Below the pieces are notes generated by a model. That model saw only the letters and a program-made list of their open reading frames with translations. It was not told the DNA's origin and made no database searches. DNA of 64,000 bases, taken from NCBI GenBank assembly GCA_000697475.1, contig JNEU01000924.1:91253-155252 (forward strand). Reading direction: 5' to 3'. Shown in pieces: positions 46,844 through 57,829 of this stretch (positions are counted from its first letter, which is position 1; every line of letters starts with the position of its first letter). Position numbers and translations under genes: made by a program. This DNA is from Lichtheimia corymbifera B2541. Lineage: Eukaryota; Mucoromycota; Mucoromycetes; Mucorales; Lichtheimiaceae.

Positions 46844-47336
46844 GATGGTAAATGAACAATAGTAAAGAAAGGTGCGTATATAAAAAGAAAAAGAGCCTAG
46901 ACAAATAACCTTTTCTGGGGATTTTGGCTATCCTTGTACACACACGCACACACGGGCACACACACACGAAATAAAGGATCCGCGGAATCACCGCAACTGA
47001 CAGCATGTGCGCAGCTGATACGCCCAAAACAATGCACACGTGCGAAACCATGATGTCCATTCGTCTCTTGCACAATGATTCAATTGGATCTTTTTCATGT
47101 GGGAACATGACAAGGTTTGGATCGGGGGCTCCATAGACAGTAAGAGCATATACACACAAAGCATATCGTGATGATGATGGGGTAAGATAAGAACTAAAAC
47201 GACAAAGCATGTTATGTTCGTCGTTGCAATAATGGTGCTACACAATCCCCTCCGCAAAAAGAAAACCCGTCCTTTACCTATATAAACAGCATAAACTGCT
47301 CGATTTGTGAAAGCGTGAAAAACAACTACAACAACC
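46844..47336. promoter_or_regulatory. Shared divergent promoter of the PhnZ-like and PhnY-like genes
   Basis: 493 bp between the two start codons. TATATAAA at 47279-47286 serves the plus-strand gene and a TATATA block at 46877-46882 lies about 35 nt upstream of the minus-strand start. CACACA tracts lie between. The arrangement allows joint regulation of the pair. Confidence 0.6.
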
Positions 47337-48370
47337 ATGGTTTCTTCAATGATCCAAAACACCGAGCCATACAAGCTTACCGAGGAACAACTCAAGTCCT
47401 ATCATGAACAAGGCTTTCTGTTGATCGAGGACTTTTTCTCAGAGGAGGAACATGCTGAGCTAAACAGCTATTGTCAAACATTCAAGCAATGGGGTGAAGA
47501 AAAGGGCAAATGGATGCAATATTATGAGGTACACACAAAGACGGGTGAGAAGCAATTATGCCGCACCGAGAACTTTACACCTTTCCATGATGGCATGCGT
47601 GGTTATGTCAAGAGCCAACGTCTTTTGGACGTGCTCAAAAAGTTGCACGGCGAAGAATATGTCCTCTTTAAGGAAAAAGTCAACTACAAGCTTCCTGGTG
47701 GTGGTGGTAAGTAATAATGAAATGAAAAGAAGGGTCAATGATGGACCCTGATCCTTTTTTCCCAGGGTTCCCTGCACACCAAGATGCACCTGCTTTTGTC
47801 CAATTTGGTCAATCCTCTCACATGACCGTGATGTTTACTATTGATCCTACCACTGACGCCAATGGATGTCTCGAGGTGGTACCTGGCTCACATAAAAATA
47901 CCTTTGATCGAGGTATCCTTCCTCAAGAAAAACACGATGGTTCCATTTCAGTGGATTGGTGCAAGCAACAACAATGGCTTCCTGTACATTGTAAACCTGT
48001 AAGCATCACGTGGTATCTGCTTAGTGCATGCAGAATGAATTCATTTTTTGTTGTTGTTGCTTGGTTTCTTAGGGCTCTGTGTTGATCTTTGGTGCCTATT
48101 TGGCCCATCGATCGGGCGACAACAATACCGACCAATCTCGCATTGCGGTGTATCTGACATATAATGCAGCTCGTGAAGGTGATTTGCGTGATCATTACTA
48201 TAACGAAAAACGCAAGCTATTTCCACCTTCTTATGAACGTGAAGAGGGCAAGGATTATAGTAAGTTCTTTAGAAGAATATCATTCTCTTGGCATACTAAT
48301 ATAGATGTTTATTTTATAAATAGGCGAAGGAGCTGTCATTTATAACCTTGCTACACCCATCAAATCATAG
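47337..48370 (+). CDS. phnY: PhnY-like PhyH-family Fe(II)/2-oxoglutarate dioxygenase
   Basis: Four exons, 47337-47706, 47766-47998, 48073-48259 and 48324-48370, give 278 aa, close to bacterial PhnY length. It is a phytanoyl-CoA dioxygenase (PhyH) fold protein: HQD at residues 128-130 and His213 (LAHRSGDN) form the iron triad, and Arg224 (SRIAVYLTY) would bind 2-oxoglutarate. The N-terminus (LKSYHEQGFLLIEDFFS) is typical of the family. PhnY hydroxylates 2-aminoethylphosphonate at C1, producing the PhnZ substrate. PhyH proteins are diverse, so this call depends largely on the divergent pairing with the PhnZ-like gene. No targeting signal is apparent; the C-terminal IKS is not a peroxisomal PTS1. 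An alternative is a PhyH enzyme for another small phosphonate or a betaine-like compound. Confidence 0.78.
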
Positions 48371-48674
48371 ATGCGTGTGTGTTATTGTTACCCTCTATCT
48401 CTCTTTCTCTCTGTCTCTTTATATATCATTCTTTGTTTCTATCATTATTATGCAATAAACAACTCCCTCCCCCCAATTTCAGAGTCGTCAATGTGTGTGT
48501 GCTGCAATTCCAGCCACCTGCAGTTTTGTGTTCCGCCCCTTTTTCTTGCTTTGCTTTGCCGACGTCCGACTCCTTACCTTCCTCCCTCATCCTTGTAAAG
48601 CAACTCCAACCCCTCTTTATTCTTCTCTCTCCATCTCACGCATCCTACATCTCTTTGCATTACCTCATACCAAC
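48371..48674. other. Intergenic region before the PITP gene
   Basis: 304 bp of pyrimidine-rich promoter-like sequence (CTCTCTTTCTCTC near 48400) with AATAAA at about 48455. No gene. Confidence 0.5.
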
Positions 48675-49927
48675 ATGCTCATTAAGGAATTCCGTGTCAT
48701 CAACAACTGTACTGAAGCCGAGTACAAGATCGGTAAGCTATAGGATCATCATCTGCCATATTCCCCCATCGCTGCTCAGCTTCCATCCTGGACAATGGTA
48801 TTAAAATATTTGTGTTGTCAACTTTTAGGACAGCTTTACGCGACTGCCATGGCTTCCAAGGAACAAACTGGTGGTGGTGAAGGCGTCGAAGTCATCAAGA
48901 ACGAGCCATATGAAAAGGAGAATGGTGAAAAGGGCCAATACACATACAAGATCTTCCGTCTAGCATCGCGTGTACCAGGTTTTGTGCGTGCTCTTGCTCC
49001 TGCTGGTGCCTTGGATCTTTATGAAGAGGTAATAAGGGGGAAGATAATGGATGGAAAGGCTGTATTTCGTTGCCAGCTCACGACGCAAGGATGTCTTTTT
49101 CGTATTAGGCATGGAACGCTTATCCCTACTGCAAAACAGGTAATTTATTGGGACATATTGTGTGTGTGGGTGTGTGAAATAGGGTCAGCAGACTCACATT
49201 CTTGGTTTCTTTTTTTTTTTTCATCTAGTTTTGAAGGTTTGACATCCCAAAGGAAAAATACACCGACGAGATGATCGGGAATACTGACATTATGCAACAT
49301 TTTAGAATGGCTACATGAAGGACAACTTTTCGATCGTGTATGAAACTTTGCATGTCGACAACTCACGTGGCGAACGGGAAAATGCTCTCAACATCTCAGA
49401 TGCTGATCTCAAGAAACGTGATGTCATTATGATTGATGTTGCCAACGACCCAATTGACCCCAAGGATTATAAGGCCCAAGAAGATCCCAAAATGGTGCAT
49501 TCCTTCAAGACCGGTCGTGGCCCTCTTACTGAGAAGGATTGGACACAAAAGGTCGAGCCTGTCATGACTTGCTACAAGCTGGTGTACATTGAATTCAAGT
49601 GGTTTGGTCTTCAGGGCAAGGTGGAATCTTTCCTCGCCAAGACGATCCACAACTTATTCATCAAATTCCATAGGTAAGAGATGGAAAAAAAATGGGAGGA
49701 AAATGGGAATTAGTCCAGGTGATTAACGGTGATGGTTGCACAATAGACAATTGTTTTGCTGGATGGATCAATGGTATGGCATGACAATCGATGATATCCG
49801 AGCATTAGAAGAACAAATCAAAAAGGATCTCGACGTTAAGCGAAATGAAGGCACCATCCCTGGCTCCGGATCTGATTCAGCTAGCATTGCTGCAAGCAGC
49901 GTTCATACTGCAAATGGCAAACAATAA
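48675..49927 (+). CDS. Phosphatidylinositol transfer protein (class I/II PITP, START-like fold)
   Basis: Six exons, 48675-48732, 48829-49028, 49109-49139, 49229-49236, 49306-49673 and 49747-49927, give 281 aa. The family core is continuous: [20 protein letters not shown], then [17 protein letters not shown], then [10 protein letters not shown] and [15 protein letters not shown], then [15 protein letters not shown] and [16 protein letters not shown]. It would exchange phosphatidylinositol and phosphatidylcholine between membranes in the cytosol. Exon 4 is only 8 nt (TTTTGAAG) yet supplies V-L-K needed between KT and NGYM; without it the frame breaks. It is followed by a weak GTTTGA donor. The Ser/Ala-rich C-terminal tail is probably disordered. 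Identity is firm; the microexon is inferred from frame and family alignment. Confidence 0.93.
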
Positions 49928-50192
49928 ACGGGAAATGAAGCATGTGTGTTTAGTTTTTGGCATAATTGGACTTGTATATTATATACGGAAACAGTAAATA
50001 CCCGAGAATCATTGTGAGAGAAAATGGAAGTTCTCCGAGTGGCTACAGATCATTTGGTTGCACAAGCCAAGAATTCGCTTTATAGGTCGACCATTTTAGC
50101 AGTACCCTCTCGCTCTCTCAAGTTGTTGATATTCAGCTTTGCATAGTTTAGTTTATTGTCTCTTTATTTGGGTTCCATATCCCATCATTTAT

Positions 50193-50474
50193 TCATAAAT
50201 ACATCTGCACATAATGAGGCCTATGATTTACATGATATTCTGACGTGATGGATTGATGGCCTAAAGCTGTGCTAACGTCAATGCTTTCCCGCTTGCAGTA
50301 CCCATGAGATAACAATGGGAGGGTCAGGCTAGGCTTTGGTGGTGTAAAGAAGCTGTTGTATGGGGTGGGTGTTGTCATGTACATCCTTGAAGAGCTTTGA
50401 TATGATGAAGAAACGATAGTAGCCAACATGCTTTGAATTGCTCTATCAAGCACAATTATAATGTCATTATCCAT
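50193..50474 (-). CDS. Possible small hypothetical protein (93 aa)
   Basis: Single-exon frame. A TATATATA block lies about 25-35 nt upstream on the same strand (50497-50507) and an AATAAA follows the stop at once, an arrangement like a compact gene. The product has no recognisable domain, signal peptide or membrane span; it is Ser/Thr/Pro/Tyr-rich in the middle. Codon content alone does not prove coding, so this is tentative. Confidence 0.3.
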   Translation of the reverse strand: MDNDIIIVLDRAIQSMLATIVSSSYQSSSRMYMTTPTPYNSFFTPPKPSLTLPLLSHGYCKRESIDVSTALGHQSITSEYHVNHRPHYVQMYL

Positions 50475-50655
50475 TTCACACTTGTGTATATGGTGTATAT
50501 ATATGAACCTCTGTTGCTTGCTGCATTATGTATTCAAATCACGCATGACGAGAATGGAGGGAGGGGCCAATCTGCTGTGACTTAAATCAGCCGTCTTTGG
50601 AGTACAATTGCCGTCCTTACTCCCTTGTCTGGAACAACACACACACACGTACCCA

Positions 50656-51984
50656 ATGACTATGCAACTCTATGTCTGGAGCCCAGCACTCGATGCACCA
50701 TCCATCGATCCGAAGTGTATTGTCGTGGAAGCTTATTTACGTCTGCTTGAAGTCAATTTCACCATTGTCTACGCCAACGATCCACAATGCAGTCCAACAG
50801 GTGAGAATGAGATTACGCGCTTATTCGATCCCAAGCTTATTTTATGAAAATACAAAGGCGAGTTACCGTTGCTTAAGGAGGGCACAACATGGGTAGCAGG
50901 AGTGGATCGTATCCTAGCTCACTTGGCGAAGCGTGGACTTGACGGCAACCGTGAGTTGTCACCCGAGCAAAAGGCTGAATACCTTGCATACAGCGCCATG
51001 ACAGAAGAAAAACTGATGGATTGCATGGTAAATATGGACTCAAAGGAAATAGTATGGATGTATTGATCAACGCATGTGCATATACAGCTCTTCACATGGT
51101 ACGCCGACATGACCAACTTTGTCAAGAACATCCGACCGACCTATGCCAAGATCCTTTCATTTCCTTCTCGGTACTTGGTTCCCATTCAGTTGAAAAAGAA
51201 CGCCAAGGCACGTCTTGCCAAATACAGCGTGGAGATCACGGATGATGATAAGGGTTTACCTCAAAACGAAGTGGAAGAAATGAAGGAATTACAACGCTCA
51301 GGATGGCACTATGTAAGTTATATTTTAAACCAAAGAAGAGGAAGGATCACTTACAATCGACATTTAGATGTATCGATTAGCAAGAGAAACATACGCAGTT
51401 CTTGATAGTCAATTAGCCGATAAGCCATTCATGTTTGGAGAAAGGTAAATGTTTTGTAACATTCTTCAACAAGAAGATTAATCCCTCGCTATAGACCCAG
51501 CACACTTGATTGCGTTGTATTCGGTTATTTGGCACTTCATCTTTATCCTAACCTGGCACATCGACGATTACAACATATCTTGATCAACGAATATCCTCGC
51601 TTAGCAAGCTACTGTGACCGTGTCAAAGAGCGATTCTTTTCCACTGAGCAATCTCAATCGGAGGCAGCACAAGATATCCCATCATTATGGCGCACGTTTT
51701 GCAATAACCCCCGTGCCTTTTTCAGCAATATCAAGCAAGATGCAATGGCCTACATGGGTAATAGCGATGCTCAAGATAAGCCCAAGAAATCCGATGCACA
51801 ACTCGAGTTTGAACGCAAGAGGATATGGTCCATTGCAGGAGGCGTCACATTTTTATTGGCTTATGTGATTTACAATGGCATTGTTAGTGTAGAATTTGGA
51901 GACGATGATGATGAAGAAGTAGAATACGAGATGGATTATGAAGAAGATGAGATGTATGATGACGAAGAAGATGTTGATTTGTAG
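50656..51984 (+). CDS. Metaxin/Sam37-like mitochondrial outer-membrane sorting protein
   Basis: Five exons, 50656-50800, 50858-51027, 51088-51312, 51368-51444 and 51495-51984, give 368 aa. An N-terminal thioredoxin-like/GST-like half (LYVWSPALDAPSIDPKCIVVEAYLRL) is followed by a GST-C half with the metaxin pattern FMFGERPSTLDCVVFGYLALHL and LINEYPRLASYCDRV. A single C-terminal membrane segment (SIAGGVTFLLAYVIYNGIV, about 316-335) precedes a very acidic tail. Metaxin-1/Sam37 is a receptor-side subunit of the SAM complex that inserts beta-barrel proteins. The acidic tail would face the cytosol or intermembrane space depending on topology. Intron 1 ends in an AAAG acceptor. Assignment to Sam37 rather than Sam35/metaxin-2 rests on the tail anchor and length. 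Confidence 0.87.
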
Positions 51985-52196
51985 AATAAAAGAATAATTA
52001 GATATTGAATATAAAAAAGTCATCCCATCTCCTACGTAGCCTGCTGTTCTCCTAAAGCAACTACATCAGCATGACCGTGGAGTGTACAAATCCAAAGTCA
52101 GCCCACCCCCACCCTGTTAAAGAGCAACGCGCTTGGGAATAGGTGTTTCTCTACTCATCTTTCTCTCTCTCTTTTTTACTTCATCTCATTGCAAAT

Positions 52197-52920
52197 ATGG
52201 TAAGACACGCTTGGCCATCATGAACCACACGTCCACCTGACACGTTATTCTCTACTAGTCATCCGGTGTTGCTGTGAACGATCAGTGCATTGAGCTCTAC
52301 GAAGAGTTCAAGCTGCGCAAGACTATCAAGTACATCATCTTCAAGTTGTCAGGTAAGTTGGGAAAGACATGCTTATGGGACATGATAACGAAAGACTAAA
52401 AATGCTGTTTTTAGACGACGCCAAAGAAATCGTTGTTGAAAAGTCTGCCGAGTCTGGCAACTATGATGATTTCCTCGAGTGCCTTCCTGAAAACGAGCCC
52501 CGTTATGCTGTCTATGACTTTGACTACGAAAAGCCTGGTGAAGGTCAAAGAAGCAAGATCACCTTTTACTCCTGGTAGGTCATGATCCCATCCATCCCCT
52601 ATTATCCTCCTCCTCCTCCTCTTCCTTTCCTCCTTCCATAAGCTGACTAGGATTGCTACTGGTAGGATCCCCGATACTTCCAAGGTCCGTCAAAAGATGT
52701 TGTACGCCTCGAGCAAAGACGCGTTGCGTAAAAAGTTGGTTGGCTTGGCAATTGAAATCCAGGGTACCGAGTTTAGTGAGGTAAATGAAAAAAAGAGCTT
52801 TACACAAAGAGAGGATCGAGAAAGAGTGAGAGAGATAAGCAATGAGACTAACGCTAACACTGTTTCATTTTCTAGGTAGCTCACGAAACCGTCTTGGAAA
52901 AGGCCAACCGTTCCGCTTAA
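52197..52920 (+). CDS. COF1: Cofilin (ADF/cofilin actin-depolymerising factor)
   Basis: Five exons, 52197-52199, 52259-52352, 52415-52574, 52666-52780 and 52876-52920, give 138 aa. The first exon contains only the ATG, a layout also known from other fungal cofilin genes. Motifs: [11 protein letters not shown] at the N-terminus with the regulatory Ser, [49 protein letters not shown] (shown here by its parts: the actin-binding long helix begins at DTSKVRQKM) and a C-terminal VLEKANR. It severs and recycles actin filaments in cytoplasm. CT-rich leader upstream. Identity certain. Confidence 0.96.
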
Positions 52921-53651
52921 AAGACATTCCCAAGTAGTGATCCGCTCATATTACCCGTATTCTTTAAACAATGGCACGCTTTCTGTCAATCTATTTACTT
53001 GTATCATTGTGCATATTATAGTGTCATATGTTGCATCTGAGCTGAAGCTTGGTGTGTGTGTGTATGTGTATGTGTGCTGGCTTTGAAGTAAATCAATGTG
53101 GCATGTTTGCTTGGCAACTCACGTGCATGGGTGGGCATTCTTTAAAACATGTGGCTCGGCTTTAAACTGCGTAGCTATATTGCTTCAGGGCATGGAGAAT
53201 AATGTATTTGGATCAGAGTTATAGCTGTTCATGTCTTAGGTGTGTAGTGAAAGTGACAATGGCTACTTAAGGTGACACACGGCTGCGGTATCTTTCATTG
53301 GCGCTGCGGTGCATCGCTGCGGTTTGATGCTTGGCACAGGCACCATACATGACAAAAATCAGTATGATGATAGGTCTTGCGATACACGTTATTACTTTTC
53401 TGGAGTCAATGTGGGAAACAAACAGCAAAAGATCAATGAAGAAGATGGGGGGAGACGTTTCTTTGACACCAATTGAAATCCACCACATCCTATTTTTATG
53501 CCCAGACACCAGGTTTTCTTTTTGAGCCAACCGAATCCCTGGGTCACTACTATTATCCCATACAGAAATTGACATGCCCCTGGATTGGCAAAGGTGAAAA
53601 GTATATAAACATTTGAAACGGGATAAAGCACAAGAGCGGATCGAATGTATG
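52921..53651. other. Intergenic region between cofilin and SDS3-like genes
   Basis: 731 bp, convergent 3' flanks. GTGTGTGTAT-type simple sequence near 53050. No gene seen. Confidence 0.55.
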
Positions 53652-55347
53652 CTATTTAACGAGCTGGTTGGTGGATGAAGTGTTTTCAGAAACAATGCAA
53701 TGGCTCGGATGATAATGGTATGGTTGTTGCTGTTGTTGTGGTGGTGGTTGGCGGTCGGCCAGCGATGCTAACACATCAAGGGTTGGGGAGGATCGTCTTT
53801 TACTGGAGTTATTTGCTGGAGTGGATTGATGATTTGAAGATGTGGACTGATTTGCCGTCTTAGAATGATCATCGAAAAGTGGTTGTCGTGGTGGTAAGGC
53901 ATCGTTCATTAAATTGCTAAAATAGGATGTTGTTTGTTGAGGAGAAGACGCTGATGTTTTCATATCGTGATACTGTGGTGGCGGTGAGGCGAGTAAGGAT
54001 GACGACGTGGTGAAAGCAGGTTGATTGTGATGTAAATACCGGTGTTCAGGTGCTGGTGAATTTGGTTGTTGGTGGGTAAAACGTTCAAGTGGTGGAGAAC
54101 TTGCTTGCTGTTGGTAATGGTGGTGTGTAACAGCGGAGCGCATAAGCTCGAAATCGTGGTCGGCTTCCTGTTGTGATAAAGGAACAACTACTGAATGTAA
54201 AGAAAAGAGTTAAGGATCAAGCCACATGCAGCATTTCATGTAAATGCGAAGCATGTTGTTTAGAGTATAAAAGGATATCAAGCCTAGATGGGCGATGATG
54301 GGGTATCCAATCTGCTACGTGCTGGTCATCAAGCGTATTATCTAAAACATCAAGAGGAGTAATAATGTTTAGTACCAAGCATGACAAGGAGAAACAAACA
54401 TTATACATACTTGATTGTCGATTGTGGGAATAATACTCCTGCTCGAGAGCGTTGATTTTCTGCTGCACGTGTTCTATCATTCGTCGACGCAATCCCTTTT
54501 TCTGCAGTTGAAAGTGGTCATTGGCTGATTTACGTGCTGCTTCCATGATAGCTGTCTGATTGCGCATAGCATATTGATATTGGGCTTCTCCCACCTTAAG
54601 CCTGTGGATACGCTTTTCTTCAATCTCTTCAATCAGCTTTAAATACTCGGGATGATTGCCTTCCTTGACAGCTTTTTCCAATCGGTCCAACTCGGCAAGC
54701 CTAACAGGTGTCAATAAATAAAAGAGACTTTGATGATGAAGATGAAGATCAACGCCATCTTACTTTTCTTTTGCTTCAGCCTTTCTTTGAGCTCTTCTAG
54801 CTTCACGAGTTTCCTTTGTCATTCGTTGACCTGATTGTCGAGTTTCCTTTGTTATCCTTTGATTGGTGTGTCGGGTTTCCTTGTCATCTCGCACAGCGGC
54901 AGCCTTATTGCTGGTAGAATTTGGTTTAGACCGCTTCGTCTTTTGGTAGTCGCTTTCGGATGATCCCTTGTCAGCGATGGTTGGTGTGCTTGTGCTGCGT
55001 AATGCTCGTTTACGGGTATTGGTTGTCTTCCCAAATGATTCCTCAGATGTCTCGTTTTGATTGTGATGTGATGTTGATTCAGCGGATTGTGAGCGCGTTA
55101 CTCTCGTGCTGACATCAGACGAGGATGATCCATTGCTCTCGATACTGTCACTCGTGTATGATGTGTTATTGACCATGTCTCCAGACGATTGATGTTTTGC
55201 TTGGTCCACGGCAACAGGTAGTGGTTGTTCCGAAAGGGAAGATGGTTGCTTGTTAGCGGTTGCCACAGAGCGACTGGCTCGTCTTGTAAGCATGCGACCC
55301 ACTGGAGTTGTGTCGTCTGACATAGTTGTAGCCTTGACTTGCGACAT
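53652..55347 (-). CDS. SDS3: SDS3/BRMS1-family subunit of the Rpd3/Sin3 histone deacetylase complex
   Basis: Model: exons 55347-54764, 54700-54411 and 54190-53652 give 470 aa. The N-terminal 190 residues are Ser/Thr-rich and basic with a KETR-type repeat (TKETRQSGQRMTKETREARR). Exon 2 carries the coiled-coil Sds3 domain: LDRLEKAVKEGNHPEYLKL, then IEEKRIHRLKVGEAQYQYAM. The last exon begins PLSQQEADHDFELMRSA, like the conserved C-terminal block of the family, then a His/Gln/Pro-rich tail. Between them lies an in-frame segment, 54341-54217, after a good TTTAG acceptor (encodes QHVADWIPHHRPSRLDIL), which ends in a stop and lacks a frame-keeping GT donor. Joining exon 2 straight to 54190 (or 54187) keeps frame. 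Complex role is inferred from the domain; the central splice pattern is unresolved. Confidence 0.83.
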
Positions 55348-56685
55348 TGCAAACGTGGTGATTCGTACGAGTGGGGGTTATGTAGAGTGAAAGCAATATG
55401 TGTTAGAGTGGGTGTAAGCTATGTGACAAAAAGAGGGAAAAGGAGTGAACACAAGCAGCGAATTGCAACGCCGAAAGAAAAAAAAGGGCCGGTGCTGCTG
55501 TTGTTGCTGCTGTTGCCTTGTGTGTGGTTGATGGGGTCACCAGGCGAAACCCACCAGCATTATGCTCCTACTCCTTCCCCGTACACCAATCAATCCATCC
55601 TAGTCGTCATTACCATATCATCTTTTTCTTACTTCATTTGCTATCCTGCTGTCATACTACTAATATTTGATGCAACCAAAAGGGGGTGGTCGAGGATCTG
55701 CAGAAAACAAACGATGCAACATGCATCAACCAGCCATGCACATACCTCAGTCATATACACACACACACACACAAACCTCGCATTTATTGACCATTGTATG
55801 ATGATGAAGATAGCCATGTCACACATCATGTGTATGGGGGTGGTGGCTCGTGTGCTGGTCTATGTTGTTGGTTTATGGTGACACGCCAAACCATAATGAA
55901 GAGAGACTTTGTTAGTGCTACACGCAATCCTATATTCCATTTAATGGATATGCATGTGCTGATTGCCCCTTTTCTTCTTACATGCAAGATCAGTAATAAA
56001 GAATTCACAGGATTTTCAAGATAGAAACGGCTCATGGCTACTATGGTTACACATACTAGCCAATCAATCAATCTCAGGTTTAAAAAATGCTCAACGCATG
56101 TTGGCACGTGTCCATTTATGTTCCACATTCATCAGATCCCGTCGTCCGTCATCATTGAGATCCTTGGGCATTTGCCTGCAATCATCCGAACGAGATATTG
56201 ATACACCAGAAACCAAAAATGGTGCCTGATACATTGACCTACTATAACAAACAATCAATGGCACACCATAAACAATCACCCCATTTGCTAAGCATAATGA
56301 TGATAGATATATGAAAATAACAATGTCGTGCACTGACTGATTATGGTATACCAAAAAGCCGTACACTGTATCATGGATTCTATAACAATGAAAGCCGCAT
56401 TCCACCACTAGTCAATAGCATACTGATTATAATAAAACCTGGGTTCATTGTTCGTTTCATTACCCAACTACTTATTCATGGGAGATTACGAGGGAAAACA
56501 GCCCATTATCGATTGCCGTATGCAAGTTATCATTATCCTTTAATCAATGAATGTGTAATGTGTCTAGTGTACTAGTATTTCTGCTTTCAACGCTATTTCA
56601 TGCAACGCTTATTGACGCCTCTTGAAATTGGCTCGCTTCCTCTTGTTTGTACCTGGTTTGCTTCCATTCTTCCACGTTCCCAACA
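55348..56685. other. Intergenic region, divergent promoter of SDS3-like and VPS25
   Basis: About 1.3 kb. A CTGCTGTTGTTGCTG-type triplet run at 55494-55515 and a CA repeat at 55758-55772. A 180-codon plus-strand frame (55339-55881) overlaps the SDS3 start and looks non-coding. Confidence 0.55.
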
Positions 56686-57519
56686 ATGTCCACCACGCCC
56701 AATGACTTTCAGTTTCCTTCAATACACGGATTCCCACCATTCTTCACGTACGTGTATTCAATGCTGCCTCGTCATGGATACTGATACTCTTCAAAAGACG
56801 ACAACCGACCGAGCAAACATGGGAAAGCCAAGTCGCTCAATGGACCGATCTCATCATGAGCTACTGCCGCCACTATCGTATTTTTCGCATTGACCTCCAT
56901 GAAGTTACTGTCCCTGGTGGTTCCAAGCTGTTTGAGAACACACAACTAAAACGTGAGTGTTTGCAAGGCCCAGTTTGGGGGAATGATGGTATCATTGACC
57001 CTACCCGACGTTGTAGGTCGTTTATCGTTTGAGACTTTACAAGAGATCATCGATGATATGGTACAAAAGGGCAATGCCGAGTGGGAAGGTGGTCCCAAGG
57101 GTGCGAAATCACAAGCAGTGATCTATTGGCGTAAACCGGATGATTGGGCCAACTTGATATGGACTTGGGTATGCATGCATCTCGGTTTTTATTACTTGCT
57201 TTCCTTCCTCTCTCACACTCACATTGTATATATAGGTAAACCAGTCGGGTATGAACAACGACATCTTGACCTTGCATGAAATTGCCCATGGGGATTTGGT
57301 AGAGGATCAACGTAAGCCAGAGGGAAAAGGGGTGAAGGATGAAGACAAAGGGACCCATATCTAACGGGTGGTTCATTTTGTTTTGCAGCATTCTATGAAC
57401 TCGATCCATTCATCCTAAACAAGGCAATGAACATTCTGGTCAAACGTGGTGTGGCACAACTTTTCAAAGGATCTTCGGATGATGATAGCATGGGTGTCAA
57501 GTTCTTTAGCTCAACTTAG
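56686..57519 (+). CDS. VPS25: Vps25, ESCRT-II subunit
   Basis: Five exons, 56686-56747, 56798-56952, 57017-57168, 57236-57311 and 57389-57519, give 191 aa, the usual size. Two winged-helix domains are expected. Visible signatures: DFQFPSIHGFPPFFT (the conserved N-terminal PPXF-type contact to Vps22/Vps36), TWESQVAQWTDLIMSYCRHY, KGNAEWEGGPKGAKSQAVIYWR, and SGMNNDILTLHEIAHGD followed by PFYELDP. Two copies join Vps22 and Vps36 and recruit Vps20 of ESCRT-III at endosomes. Intron 1 needs the acceptor CAAAAG at 56797 to restore frame. Intron 5' sites are otherwise standard. Identity is firm. Confidence 0.95.
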
Positions 57520-57553
57520 AGGAATTGGATGTTGAATTGAATACATGACATTG

Positions 57554-57578
57554 ATATATATATATATATATATATATA
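57554..57578 (+). repeat. (TA)n microsatellite
   Basis: A TATATA run just downstream of the VPS25 stop codon. Confidence 0.85.
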
Positions 57579-57829
57579 CATGTTTTTTGCGAATAAGATT
57601 GAGGAATATTTCAGAGATGAACTAGCATTTCTTTTATGTATACATTTGGAAGCAATCAAAGTAAAGAAAAAAGAGCAAACGATATATGTATGGACAAACA
57701 AATGTGATTACGAAAAGGTTTCTGTACAAAGAGAAGACACACTAGAGAATGTTGATAGGTGTGTAATAGGGAATGTGTTGATCGAGCGAGAGAGAAGAAT
57801 GCGATTGTGTTGTTTGTAAAGCGATTGTT

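Noticed and set aside
55339..55881. 180-codon plus-strand frame overlapping the SDS3-like start
   Set aside because: It overlaps the first SDS3 codons on the other strand, its translation is low complexity with no domain, and the sequence is promoter-like with simple repeats.
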